From Sphingobium sp. SCG-1 (GTDB taxonomy: Bacteria; Pseudomonadota; Alphaproteobacteria; Sphingomonadales; Sphingomonadaceae): a DNA stretch of 64,000 nt. This document shows, piece after piece, positions 24,573 through 32,399 of the stretch. A program made the translations under genes and the position numbers. The notes beneath the pieces were generated by a model, which was not told the DNA's origin, ran no database searches, and saw nothing but the letters and a program-made list of their open reading frames with translations. Location: the NCBI RefSeq assembly GCF_002953135.1, contig NZ_CP026373.1, positions 124,001 to 188,000 of the forward strand, read 5' to 3'. Position 1 is the stretch's first letter. Every line of letters starts with the position of its first letter.

Positions 24573-24707
24573 TTATTTGGGTGGGTTATCCCGCTTCCTT
24601 GCTGCCTCGGCATTCGCTTTGTCGTGCGCCCTTCCTCCAGCGATCGTCACTGCGAAGAACAGTATCATCAGCAAAGTCGATAATATGACTGTCGCGACGA
24701 TGGCCAT
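24573..24707 (-). CDS. small single-span membrane protein
   Basis: 44 aa: a hydrophobic helix (MAIVATVILSTLLMILFFAV) followed by a charged cytoplasmic-looking tail ending RKRDNPPK. It has a good ribosome-binding site on the minus strand (gagaaaggt) 8 bp before the ATG. It overlaps the 3' end of the DUF983 gene by 40 bp, and lies last in the pckA-DUF983 run. No family recognised. Confidence 0.5.
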   Translation of the reverse strand: MAIVATVILSTLLMILFFAVTIAGGRAHDKANAEAARKRDNPPK

Positions 24708-25387
24708 CTATGTACCTTTCTCACCGCGTTACGCGCATGCAGTCGGCGGTGAGCTCCCATGCGCGCAACTGATCGAGATCCGCGCCGTAAGATCGGCGCT
24801 GGCGGGCCATGCTTGGCGACCCGAAACGAGGTGATGTTGGAGCAGTATGGGGAATCAGCCTCGGGGGCTGAAGCATCCGGACCGGCCACGTCCAACGTGA
24901 CTGTGGAACGGCGATGCTCGAACCCGCCCATACGGTGCCACCACTGGAAGGCAATGACGCCCCCTTTCACCGGCTGGATCAGGCCGACGGCAAGGGCGAT
25001 GATCGTCAGCATCCAGATCGCCAGTTGAACCCACATCGGTGGATGGAAAGCAACTTCGACCGACGTCATACCGGTCACGACGACGTGACCTATCACCAGA
25101 ATGACGATGTAAGGCGGAAAGTCGTCCGCGTTGTGTAGGGTCCAGTCCTCCTGGCAAGCACTGCATTGCGCCACAGGCTTCAGGAATGAAGCGAATAGGG
25201 CAGCTCCACCGCATGCAGGGCATTGGTTGCGCGCTCCACGCCAAAGAGCCGACCATATCGTGGCAGGATCACTGGGAGGTTCGAAACTCTTGACCCGCGC
25301 GAGCCGAGGCCGGCGCGGCACACCCGTCAGTGGCCGACGCGTTGCGCTATCCGGTTGCCGATCGAAAGGGCTTGTGAAGTCAGGCAT
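24668..25387 (-). CDS. DUF983-family membrane protein
   Basis: 239 aa from the ATG at 25387, which overlaps the pckA stop by 8 bp. The core is typical DUF983: a zinc-finger-like RNQCPACGGAALFASFLKPVAQCSACQEDW, then two membrane helices (YIVILVIGHVVVTGM and WVQLAIWMLTIIALAVGLI) and KGGVIAFQWWHRMGGFE, where most members end. The roughly 80 extra C-terminal residues look unrelated and may reflect a lost stop. Function unknown. Confidence 0.75.
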   Translation of the reverse strand: MPDFTSPFDRQPDSATRRPLTGVPRRPRLARVKSFEPPSDPATIWSALWRGARNQCPACGGAALFASFLKPVAQCSACQEDWTLHNADDFPPYIVILVIGHVVVTGMTSVEVAFHPPMWVQLAIWMLTIIALAVGLIQPVKGGVIAFQWWHRMGGFEHRRSTVTLDVAGPDASAPEADSPYCSNITSFRVAKHGPPAPILRRGSRSVARMGAHRRLHARNAVRKVHRWPSSRQSYYRLC

Positions 25388-26984
25388 AGGCTCGTCCAGA
25401 GGGTGCCGCCTGGCGGACGCCCGCGTCCACGAACTCCTCAAACTGAGCGAAATTGCCAGTGAACAGGTCCACCAGCTTGCGGGCAGCGGCATCATAGGCC
25501 TCGGGGTCGCTCCACGTCGACCGAGGATCGAGCAGGGCTATATCGACGCCTAGTGCCGAAATAGGCACCTCGAAGCCGAAAAAAGGATCGCGGCGGTATT
25601 CCGCGGCTGTCAGATCGCCGCTCAGAGCTGCGTTCAGCAAGGCGCGCGTAACCTTGATCGGCATCCGGCTGCCAGTGCCGTACGCACCCCCCGTCCAACC
25701 GGTATTGACGAGCCAGCACGTCACGTGCCCGCGTGCGATCCGCTCCTTCAAGAGGTTGCCGTACACTGACGGGTGCCTGGGCATGAACGGCGCGCCGAAG
25801 CACGTCGAGAAGGTCGCTTCCGGCTCGGTCACGCCCACCTCGGTGCCTGCCACCTTGGCCGTGTAACCAGAGAGGAAGTGATACATTGCCTGTGCCGGCG
25901 TCAGGCGCGCGATCGGTGGTAAGACTCCGAACGCGTCCGCGGTCAGCATGATGATATTGCGGGGAACGGGTCCGATGTTGTCCCTGGATGCGTTCGGGAT
26001 GAAACCGATCGGATAAGCCGCGCGTGTGTTCTCGGCCAAGGTAGCGTCGTCGAGATCGAGCGTCCGCGTATCGGGGTCCATCATGACATTCTCAGGCACG
26101 GTGCCGAACCGCCGCGTGGTCGCGAAAATCTCCGGCTCGGCCTCGGCCGAAAGCCCGATGACCTTCGCGTAGCAACCACCCTCGAAATTGAACACGGCGG
26201 TGTCCGACCAGCCATGCTCATCATCTCCAATCAGCGTACGCCCCGGGTCCGCAGACAGAGTCGTCTTGCCGGTTCCCGATAGGCCGAAGAATATGGCCGT
26301 ATCTCCCTTTGGCCCGATGTTTGCCGAGCAGTGCATCGGCATCACCCCCGTGGGCGGCAGCTCATAGTTAAGGATTGAAAAGACCGCCTTCTTGATCTCG
26401 CCGGCATAGGCGGTTCCGCCAATTAACACCGTCTTGCGGTTGAAATCGACGGCGATCACTGTTCCGGAGCGACAGCCATGCCGTGCGGGATCCGCGCGGA
26501 AGGATGGCAGTGCGATGATGGTGTAGTCCGGCGCAAAGCTCGCCATATCTCCGGGGGAGGGGCGTACCAGCATCGTGCGGGCGAACAGGGAATGCCAGGC
26601 CAGCTCGGTTACGACACGTACCCCAATACGGTGCTCGGGCTGCGATCCGCCGTGCAGATCCTGGATATAGACCCGATCGAGTTCCGTAACGTGTGCGAGG
26701 AAATCGTCTTCCAGCTGCGTGAAAGCGTCGGGCGACATCGGCTGATTGATCGCGCCCCACCAGACGTTTTCCTCGGAAACGCGGTCGCGCACGATGAACT
26801 TGTCCTTGGGGGAGCGACCGGTATGAACCCCCGTCTCCACGACGAGCGGGCCTTCCGCAGCCAAACGACCTTCCTGGTGCCGCAGCGCCTCTTCAACAAG
26901 AAAAGGTATATTCGCGTTGTGGCTGATCTGAGCGCGCTGCTTGAAGAAGAAGCGCGATCCGGGTTCGGGAACAAAAGCGGTCAT
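25380..26984 (-). CDS. pckA: phosphoenolpyruvate carboxykinase (ATP)
   Basis: 534 aa from the ATG at 26984, the family's normal size. Key motifs are RSPKDKFIVRD, the kinase-1a P-loop GLSGTGKTTLS, the metal-binding IGDDEHGWSD and the adenine-binding TGWTGGAYGTGSRM. It converts oxaloacetate plus ATP to PEP, the entry to gluconeogenesis when cells grow on acids or aromatics. Its start overlaps the stop of a 45-residue upstream frame (ATGA), indicating translational coupling. With the malic enzyme and thiolase nearby, it suggests a C4/acetyl-CoA metabolism block carried on the replicon. Confidence 0.96.
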   Translation of the reverse strand: MTAFVPEPGSRFFFKQRAQISHNANIPFLVEEALRHQEGRLAAEGPLVVETGVHTGRSPKDKFIVRDRVSEENVWWGAINQPMSPDAFTQLEDDFLAHVTELDRVYIQDLHGGSQPEHRIGVRVVTELAWHSLFARTMLVRPSPGDMASFAPDYTIIALPSFRADPARHGCRSGTVIAVDFNRKTVLIGGTAYAGEIKKAVFSILNYELPPTGVMPMHCSANIGPKGDTAIFFGLSGTGKTTLSADPGRTLIGDDEHGWSDTAVFNFEGGCYAKVIGLSAEAEPEIFATTRRFGTVPENVMMDPDTRTLDLDDATLAENTRAAYPIGFIPNASRDNIGPVPRNIIMLTADAFGVLPPIARLTPAQAMYHFLSGYTAKVAGTEVGVTEPEATFSTCFGAPFMPRHPSVYGNLLKERIARGHVTCWLVNTGWTGGAYGTGSRMPIKVTRALLNAALSGDLTAAEYRRDPFFGFEVPISALGVDIALLDPRSTWSDPEAYDAAARKLVDLFTGNFAQFEEFVDAGVRQAAPSGRAYA

Positions 26985-27118
26985 GCGCGCCCTCCTGAGA
27001 CTGCTGAAAGCCAAGGCAGATCGTGCAAGGCACGCTTCTCGTCACGCGCGGCTTGTTCGAGCGCCGCGCCGAATTCGAACATCAATTCGGCTGCTTCGCC
27101 TGCGGTCAGGTCGATCAC
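26981..27118 (-). CDS. small protein translationally coupled to pckA
   Basis: 45 aa from a GTG preceded by ggaggt at 27123-27128. The sequence is IDLTAGEAAELMFEFGAALE, QAARDEKRALHDLPWLSAVS and GGRA, acidic and helical. Its TGA overlaps the pckA ATG (ATGA). No family recognised. The overlap and ribosome-binding site make translation likely. Confidence 0.55.
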   Translation of the reverse strand: MIDLTAGEAAELMFEFGAALEQAARDEKRALHDLPWLSAVSGGRA

Positions 27119-27441
27119 CGATACCTCCAAACTTGATCCGATCTCGATTGAGATCCTACGGCTGCCATCTTCCCTCGGGTGCGAACGAGGGTGAAGCTGG
27201 CAACGGCCAAGGCCTCTTGCGAACCCTTGGCAGTCCCGAACCTCAACGAGAGTCTTTCCAAAGACCGGTGCCGATCGGGTGTTCGACGCGCTTCGCAAAC
27301 CATGGACACTCCCTCCGCTCCAATAGCAGCGCGCCATACCGTCTGCCGTTAGAAGTGCTTTCTTACATATCTTCTTCGTGCTAGAAAGCCAAATGTTGAT
27401 GTATGAAACATCACGCTGTGCGCCTCAGGAGCGTTGGAAGA
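27119..27441. promoter_or_regulatory. divergent promoter region of pckA unit and XRE regulator
   Basis: 323 bp without a convincing gene. It must hold divergent promoters for the pckA run and for the XRE-SulP run. I see no clear operator palindrome. Confidence 0.35.
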
Positions 27442-27768
27442 ATGATCACATCCGCCCAAATGCGAGCCGCGCGAGCGATGCTAGGTCTCGATCAGCGAGC
27501 ACTGGCTGAGTTGGCCGGGCTATCGTTGCCCACCGTCCAGCGCATGGAAGCCTCGGGCGGGCAGGTGCGCGGCATCATCGACACGCTCATGAAGGTTATC
27601 CAAGCACTCGAAGATGCCGGCGTCGAGTTGATTGGAGAGAACAGCCCCTCGATGGGGAGCGGGCGTGGGGTGCGTTTGCGTGAGGCAGCGTCGCGACCTG
27701 GCGAACGCCTGAATGGTCGTCCGGCGCGCGAGGGCGCCCGCCTGGAGAGCGCTAACCATGCTGCCTAG
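27442..27768 (+). CDS. XRE-family helix-turn-helix regulator
   Basis: 108 aa from MITSAQMRAARAMLGLDQRA; the HTH covers LAELAGLSLPTVQRMEASGGQVRG and is followed by a dimerising strand (IQALEDAGVELIGE) common in this small family. The C-terminal about 35 residues are Arg/Gly-rich and overlap the SulP start by 11 bp. It probably controls the SulP transporter gene directly downstream. Confidence 0.8.
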   Translation: MITSAQMRAARAMLGLDQRALAELAGLSLPTVQRMEASGGQVRGIIDTLMKVIQALEDAGVELIGENSPSMGSGRGVRLREAASRPGERLNGRPAREGARLESANHAA

Positions 27769-29401
27769 GGCATTTCCGACAGAGTTCACGCCCAAGCTTA
27801 TCTCAGTTCTTCGCGAAGGATATAATACAGCGCGGCTCAGAGCAGATATGACCGCAGGCCTGACGGTCGCCATCGTCGCGCTGCCGCTGTCGATGGCCTT
27901 GGGAATAGCAAGCGGCGCCACCCCGGACAAAGGTTTGATTACGGCCGTCGTCGCTGGCTTGCTCATCTCAGCGCTGGGCGGCTCCAGGGTTCAGATAGGC
28001 GGGCCTACTGGCGCCTTTGTCGTGATCGTCTTCAATGTCATCGCGCAGCACGGCTACGACGGCTTGGTGCTCGCCACGCTGCTCGCCGGCATCATTCTGG
28101 CCTTGGCCGGATATATGCGGCTCGGCGGCCTCGTCAGGTTCATCCCGCATCCCGTCGTAACGGGGTTCACCGCAGGCATCGCGGTGATCATCGCGTCGAG
28201 CCAAGTAAAGGACTTTCTCGGCCTTCGCATAACTGCGGTTCCGGCCGATTTTCTTGCCAAGTGGGCTGCCTACTTGGAGGCAATCGAGACGATCAGCCCG
28301 CTGACGATCGCCATTGGCGTGGCAGGACTGGCGACAATCATCATCTTGCGGAAAATGGCTCCCCGGATACCAGGATTTCTAGTTTCCGTGGTCCTCGCCT
28401 CGGTCGTCGTAGCGGCATTTGCGCTTCCCGTTGACACAATCGGGTCTCGCTTCCCGCACATGGCAACAGGCGTGCCCATGCCGCACCTGCCGGACTTCTC
28501 GACCGAGAAGGTTCGGCAGGTGCTGCCGTCCGCTTTCACGATCGCGTTCCTCGCCGGCATCGAGTCCCTCCTGTCAGCCGTCGTCGCCGATGGCATGACC
28601 GGTTTCCGACACCGCTCCAACCAGGAGATGGTCGGACAAGGCGTGGCGAACTTTGCCTCTGCTATGTTCGGCGGCCTGCCGGCGACCGGCGCGATTGCGC
28701 GCACCGCCACCAACATCAAGGCGGGCGGGCGTTCTCCGGTCGCAGGCATATCGCACGCGGTTTTCATCCTCCTCTTTATCCTCTTCGGCTCGAAGCTGAT
28801 GGCATTCGTCCCGATGGCAGCCCTAGCCGCGATCCTGTTCATAGTCGCTTGGGGCATGAGCGAGTACCGGCACTTCCTTGGTTACCTTCGCATGCCGAAT
28901 GGTGATCGCCTCGTGCTGCTGCTGACGTTCGGGCTGACCGTCTTGGTCGATCTCACCGTGGCGATCGGCGTCGGTGTTACCCTTGCATCGCTGATCTTCA
29001 TGGCGCGGATGAGCTCAACCGTGGAGTTTGGAACCGGCTTCGACACAGAAGACGAGGACCTGCACCAGCGCGACACGATCCCTCCCGGTGTCGAGGTATT
29101 TCGAATGAGCGGTCCCTTCTTCTTCGGCGTCGTGGGCGGGCTGATGGACACCTTCCGGGCGATGAGTCAGCAGCCCCGTGCGATCATCCTCCGCATGCGC
29201 CTCGTCCCCATGATCGACGCCTCAGGCGCGACTGCCCTTGAAAGGCTAGTCGATGAAGCCACGCGTGCAGGGATCCATGTGATCCTGTCGGGCGTGCAGC
29301 CTCAGCCGCAGGAGATGCTTCGTCGGGTTCACCTCAGTCCCGACGGCAAGCGCATCCGGTTCGCGGACGACTTTGCCGCGGCGCTCCGGTTAGCCGAATA
29401 G
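27758..29401 (+). CDS. SulP-family inorganic anion transporter with STAS domain
   Basis: 547 aa from the ATG at 27758. It has the SulP entry motif (DMTAGLTVAIVALPLSMALGIASGATPDKGL), about 11-12 membrane helices, and the GGLPATGAIARTATNIKAGGRSPVAGI loop. The C-terminal STAS domain covers about residues 430-540 (GVEVFRMSGPFFFGVVGGLM..ATALERLVDEATRAGIHVILSGV). It transports sulfate, bicarbonate or dicarboxylate; with pckA and maeB nearby, bicarbonate or C4-acid import would fit, but this is inference. A decayed copy of its 3' end lies at 30601-30758. Confidence 0.93.
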   Translation: MLPRAFPTEFTPKLISVLREGYNTARLRADMTAGLTVAIVALPLSMALGIASGATPDKGLITAVVAGLLISALGGSRVQIGGPTGAFVVIVFNVIAQHGYDGLVLATLLAGIILALAGYMRLGGLVRFIPHPVVTGFTAGIAVIIASSQVKDFLGLRITAVPADFLAKWAAYLEAIETISPLTIAIGVAGLATIIILRKMAPRIPGFLVSVVLASVVVAAFALPVDTIGSRFPHMATGVPMPHLPDFSTEKVRQVLPSAFTIAFLAGIESLLSAVVADGMTGFRHRSNQEMVGQGVANFASAMFGGLPATGAIARTATNIKAGGRSPVAGISHAVFILLFILFGSKLMAFVPMAALAAILFIVAWGMSEYRHFLGYLRMPNGDRLVLLLTFGLTVLVDLTVAIGVGVTLASLIFMARMSSTVEFGTGFDTEDEDLHQRDTIPPGVEVFRMSGPFFFGVVGGLMDTFRAMSQQPRAIILRMRLVPMIDASGATALERLVDEATRAGIHVILSGVQPQPQEMLRRVHLSPDGKRIRFADDFAAALRLAE

Positions 29402-29412
29402 GAGTTACCCAA

Positions 29413-30597
29413 ATGTCATATGATCCCGTTGTCATCGTCAGCTACGCCCGCACCCCGATGGGCGGATTTCAAGGTGCACTTTCCGGCGCAGAGGCAACCG
29501 CGCTTGGCGCAACGGCCGTGAGGGCCGCCGTCGAACGTGCCGGGGTAGCGCCCGAAGATATTGAGCGGATCTACATGGGTTGCGTGCTCTCGGCGGGTCT
29601 AGGTCAGGCACCGGCGCGGCAAGCTGCGCTTGGCGCCGGGCTCCCCGCGTCCGTCGAGGCGACCACCGTCAACAAGATGTGCGGCTCCGGGATGCAAGCT
29701 GCCATTATGGCCCGAGAGGCGCTGGCTGCTGGCGCGATCGATATTGTGGTCGCCGGTGGCATGGAGAGCATGACCAACGCACCATATGCGCTACCCAAGC
29801 ATCGGAGCGGCGCGCGTCTTGGGCATGGTCGTATCATCGACACAATGATGATGGACGGCCTTGAGGACGCGTATGAGGCCGGCAAGCCGATGGGCGCCTT
29901 CGCGCAGGACACCGCGAACGAGTATCAATTCACGCGTCAGATGCAGGACGCCTATGCAATGCGTTCGCTCGAGCGGGCTAAGGCTGCCATAGCGACCGGC
30001 GCTTTTTCAAAAGAGATCACTCCCGTAACAATTTCCGGGCGGGGCGGTACTGTCGTGGTGGACACCGACGAGCAGCCCGGCAAGGCAAAGCCCGAGAAGA
30101 TTCCAGGGCTCAAGCCGGCTTTCGCCCAGGATGGGACGATTACGGCAGCCAGCTCGGCATCTATCTCCGATGGTGCGGCGGCGCTGGTCATGACTCGCCA
30201 GAGCATCGCCGAGAAACTTGGCCTTCCTATCGCAGCTAGGGTGGTTGCCACGGCCGCGCACGCCCATGCTCCGGCGCTGTTCACGACGGCACCGGTTTTC
30301 GCCATCAAAAAGGTCTTGGCGAAAGCTGGATGGTCGATCGCCGACGTCGACTTGTTCGAAGTCAACGAGGCATTCGCAATGGTTGCGATGATTGCCGCTC
30401 AGGATCTCGGCATTGCCGACGATCGCATCAACGTCAACGGCGGTGCCACCGCTCTTGGACATCCCATAGGCGCGTCCGGAGCGCGACTGATCGCTACGCT
30501 GCTCGCATCCCTTGAAAACCGAGGTCTCCGCAAAGGCGTAGCCAGCCTCTGCATCGGGGGTGGTGAAGCTACAGCTATCGCGCTGGAGCTGGCGTGA
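29413..30597 (+). CDS. acetyl-CoA C-acetyltransferase (thiolase)
   Basis: 394 aa, full length. Active-site C90 (VNKMCGSGMQAA), H350 (GATALGHPIGASG) and C380 (ASLCIGGGEATA) are all present. It interconverts two acetyl-CoA with acetoacetyl-CoA, or thiolyses 3-ketoacyl-CoA. It starts 11 bp after the SulP gene in the same operon. It could feed polyhydroxybutyrate synthesis or complete beta-oxidation. Confidence 0.95.
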   Translation: MSYDPVVIVSYARTPMGGFQGALSGAEATALGATAVRAAVERAGVAPEDIERIYMGCVLSAGLGQAPARQAALGAGLPASVEATTVNKMCGSGMQAAIMAREALAAGAIDIVVAGGMESMTNAPYALPKHRSGARLGHGRIIDTMMMDGLEDAYEAGKPMGAFAQDTANEYQFTRQMQDAYAMRSLERAKAAIATGAFSKEITPVTISGRGGTVVVDTDEQPGKAKPEKIPGLKPAFAQDGTITAASSASISDGAAALVMTRQSIAEKLGLPIAARVVATAAHAHAPALFTTAPVFAIKKVLAKAGWSIADVDLFEVNEAFAMVAMIAAQDLGIADDRINVNGGATALGHPIGASGARLIATLLASLENRGLRKGVASLCIGGGEATAIALELA

Positions 30598-30600
30598 CGC

Positions 30601-30758
30601 CCCCGGTCATTTTCCTTCACCGCCGAGAGGTCGAGATGGCAGCCGCAGGAGATGCTTCGGTGCGTCATTCTGACAAAGCGGATGGCGGTCTCCGTTATGC
30701 CAATGATTTTGCCGGTGCCTTGCAGTTGGCATCGAGAGCCGCAGACACAGTCCGCTAA
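30601..30758 (+). pseudogene. decayed duplicate of the sulP 3' end
   Basis: The DNA cagccgcaggagatgcttcg matches the end of the SulP gene (about 29304-29323). With one frame change the translation continues HSDKADGGLRYANDFAGALQLA, parallel to SulP HLSPDGKRIRFADDFAAALRLA. Only the last about 45 codons remain. Confidence 0.6.
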
Positions 30759-30759
30759 G

Positions 30760-31212
30760 ATGGGATGCGCTCACTCGCTGGTCCTCGTCGAGGACGACGC
30801 CAGGTTCGCAGGCGTGCTGGCACGCTCTTTGATCCGGCGCGGCTATCAAGTCAGGGTCGCGCCCCACCTCAGCACCCTCCAAGAGCTGTTGCCGCATTGC
30901 ACGCCTGGCTACGCAGTGGTGGATCTCAATCTTGGTTCTGCCTCCGGATTGCCCTGCATACAGGCGCTACGTGCGGCGGACCCGAACACGCTCATTGTGG
31001 TGCTTACCGGCTTCGCGAGTGTCGCAACCGCGACGACGGCGATCGGATTAGGTGCTTGTTGTTGCCTCGCCAAGCCCGCCAACAGCGACGACATAGAGGC
31101 CGCGTTTACCTGGGCAAAGGGAGATGATGGCGATCTATACTTTCCTCCCTCACCATCTTTCCCGTCGAGTGAGGCTTCGTACCCTGGATCGATCAAGAAC
31201 GTGTCTCAATGA
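30760..31212 (+). CDS. ActR/RegA-like response regulator lacking the DNA-binding domain
   Basis: 150 aa. The receiver domain is complete (LVLVEDDARFAGVLARSLIRRGY, phospho-acceptor D55 in AVVDLNLGSASG, IVVLTGFASVATA, CLAKPANSDD). It closely follows the RegA/ActR/PrrA type, including the PP-containing linker. The Fis-type helix-turn-helix that should follow is replaced by an unrelated 20-residue tail. It overlaps the next gene by 4 bp. It may act by protein contact or be a non-functional derivative. Confidence 0.8.
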   Translation: MGCAHSLVLVEDDARFAGVLARSLIRRGYQVRVAPHLSTLQELLPHCTPGYAVVDLNLGSASGLPCIQALRAADPNTLIVVLTGFASVATATTAIGLGACCCLAKPANSDDIEAAFTWAKGDDGDLYFPPSPSFPSSEASYPGSIKNVSQ

Positions 31213-32111
31213 CAGACCAATGCGCAAGCCGCTCTGAATATCAGGCCAGATCTAACGACATAGATGCTCTAAGCGACACGGATGCGCAGATGCTGCAATC
31301 CATGGGCTTCTGGCCGAGGATGCCGCCGAGTTCCGCTCACAGCGGTCCCTACATTGCGGAGTTCGGTGACAGCCGATCTCTTCATTTCGATCATCGCACG
31401 ATCCAGAGTTCGATGTGCATGAGCGATCCACTCAGCCTGGAGTTCGATTATATCAGGATGATGATGGGCTTCCTGCTGTTCAATCCGAAGCCCGGCATCA
31501 TTGACATGATCGGCCTGGGAGGGGGCTCACTCGCTAAGTATTGCTATTACAGAGTGCCCTCTAGCGTCATCACGGCCGTAGAGATCAGCCGGGAGGTCAT
31601 AGCTCTTCGAAGCCGCTTCTTCATTCCCGAGGACAATCGCCGCCTCAAGGTGCTTTGGGGAGATGGTGCCGACTACCGGCGGCAAGACAGGCGCAGAGCG
31701 GACGTGCTTCTCGTCGACGGGTTCGACATCAATGGGCAGCCGCCACAGCTATGCTCCCAGGAGTTCTATGAAGACTGCTATTTCCATTTAGCCCCTGGCG
31801 GCATCCTTGTCGCGAACCTGTGGGAGAAGCACCAACTTTGCGTCAACCGGCTGCGCAAGGCGTTCGGTAATGCGATCGTGGTTGTGCAGACGGAACGGGG
31901 TGACAATCGTGCTGTGTTCGCGCGGAAAGGGAGCAACCGTTCGCTATCGCCCGATTACGAAGCAGTCAGACTGGTCCATGGCGGGCGCCATGCCGGCTTC
32001 CTACCACAGGTCGCCGAGCGCATTGCAAAGCAGGTCGCGCGCCGGAAATTGATCACCGAGATCGGAAAGGCTCTGTCGCCCGCTATCCAACCCAATGGTG
32101 CGGCAGCGTGA
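31209..32111 (+). CDS. spermidine-synthase-like methyltransferase-fold protein
   Basis: 300 aa. It shows the polyamine aminopropyltransferase-type Rossmann core: IDMIGLGGGSLAKYCY (glycine loop), ITAVEISREVIALRSRFF, VLWGDGADYRRQDRRRADVLLVDGFD, LAPGGILVANLW. The N-terminal beta domain is short. Catalytic aspartates for putrescine transfer are not evident, so it may be one of the many SpeE-like proteins of unknown substrate. It overlaps its neighbours by 4 bp on both sides, so it is co-translated with the receiver protein. Confidence 0.8.
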   Translation: MTDQCASRSEYQARSNDIDALSDTDAQMLQSMGFWPRMPPSSAHSGPYIAEFGDSRSLHFDHRTIQSSMCMSDPLSLEFDYIRMMMGFLLFNPKPGIIDMIGLGGGSLAKYCYYRVPSSVITAVEISREVIALRSRFFIPEDNRRLKVLWGDGADYRRQDRRRADVLLVDGFDINGQPPQLCSQEFYEDCYFHLAPGGILVANLWEKHQLCVNRLRKAFGNAIVVVQTERGDNRAVFARKGSNRSLSPDYEAVRLVHGGRHAGFLPQVAERIAKQVARRKLITEIGKALSPAIQPNGAAA

Positions 32112-32389
32112 TAAGCGATCTGCCGCTGCCCGTAAGCTTCCTTGTCGTGGTGTTCGATCGAAGCGCCAGAACCTTTTCTGTGGAAGGGCCCATTCGGGAT
32201 GAATGCGCGTGCCGGGAGGCGGTCGCCAGGGTTCGTAGGTGCGGGCGGGATGTCGAGTACGTCTCGTACCTTGACGGCTCAGCTCGCCAGTGGCGCCGGA
32301 GTGCTGCTGAACGCTTCAGGAATGCCTCGCACTTCAAGAGGATAGGCATTGGCTCCATCCTCGGGACCGATCTGCGAAATTTGGAATAG
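32108..32389 (+). CDS. hypothetical protein
   Basis: 93 aa from a GTG that overlaps the previous stop (GTGA). The first part, LPVSFLVVVFDRSARTFSVEGPIRDE, looks like a beta hairpin; the rest is helical and basic (CREAVARVRRCGRDVEYVSYLDG). No family recognised. The tight overlap with the SpeE-like gene and the 10-bp gap to maeB support a real gene. Confidence 0.6.
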   Translation: MISDLPLPVSFLVVVFDRSARTFSVEGPIRDECACREAVARVRRCGRDVEYVSYLDGSARQWRRSAAERFRNASHFKRIGIGSILGTDLRNLE

Positions 32390-32399
32390 GACAAAAGCA

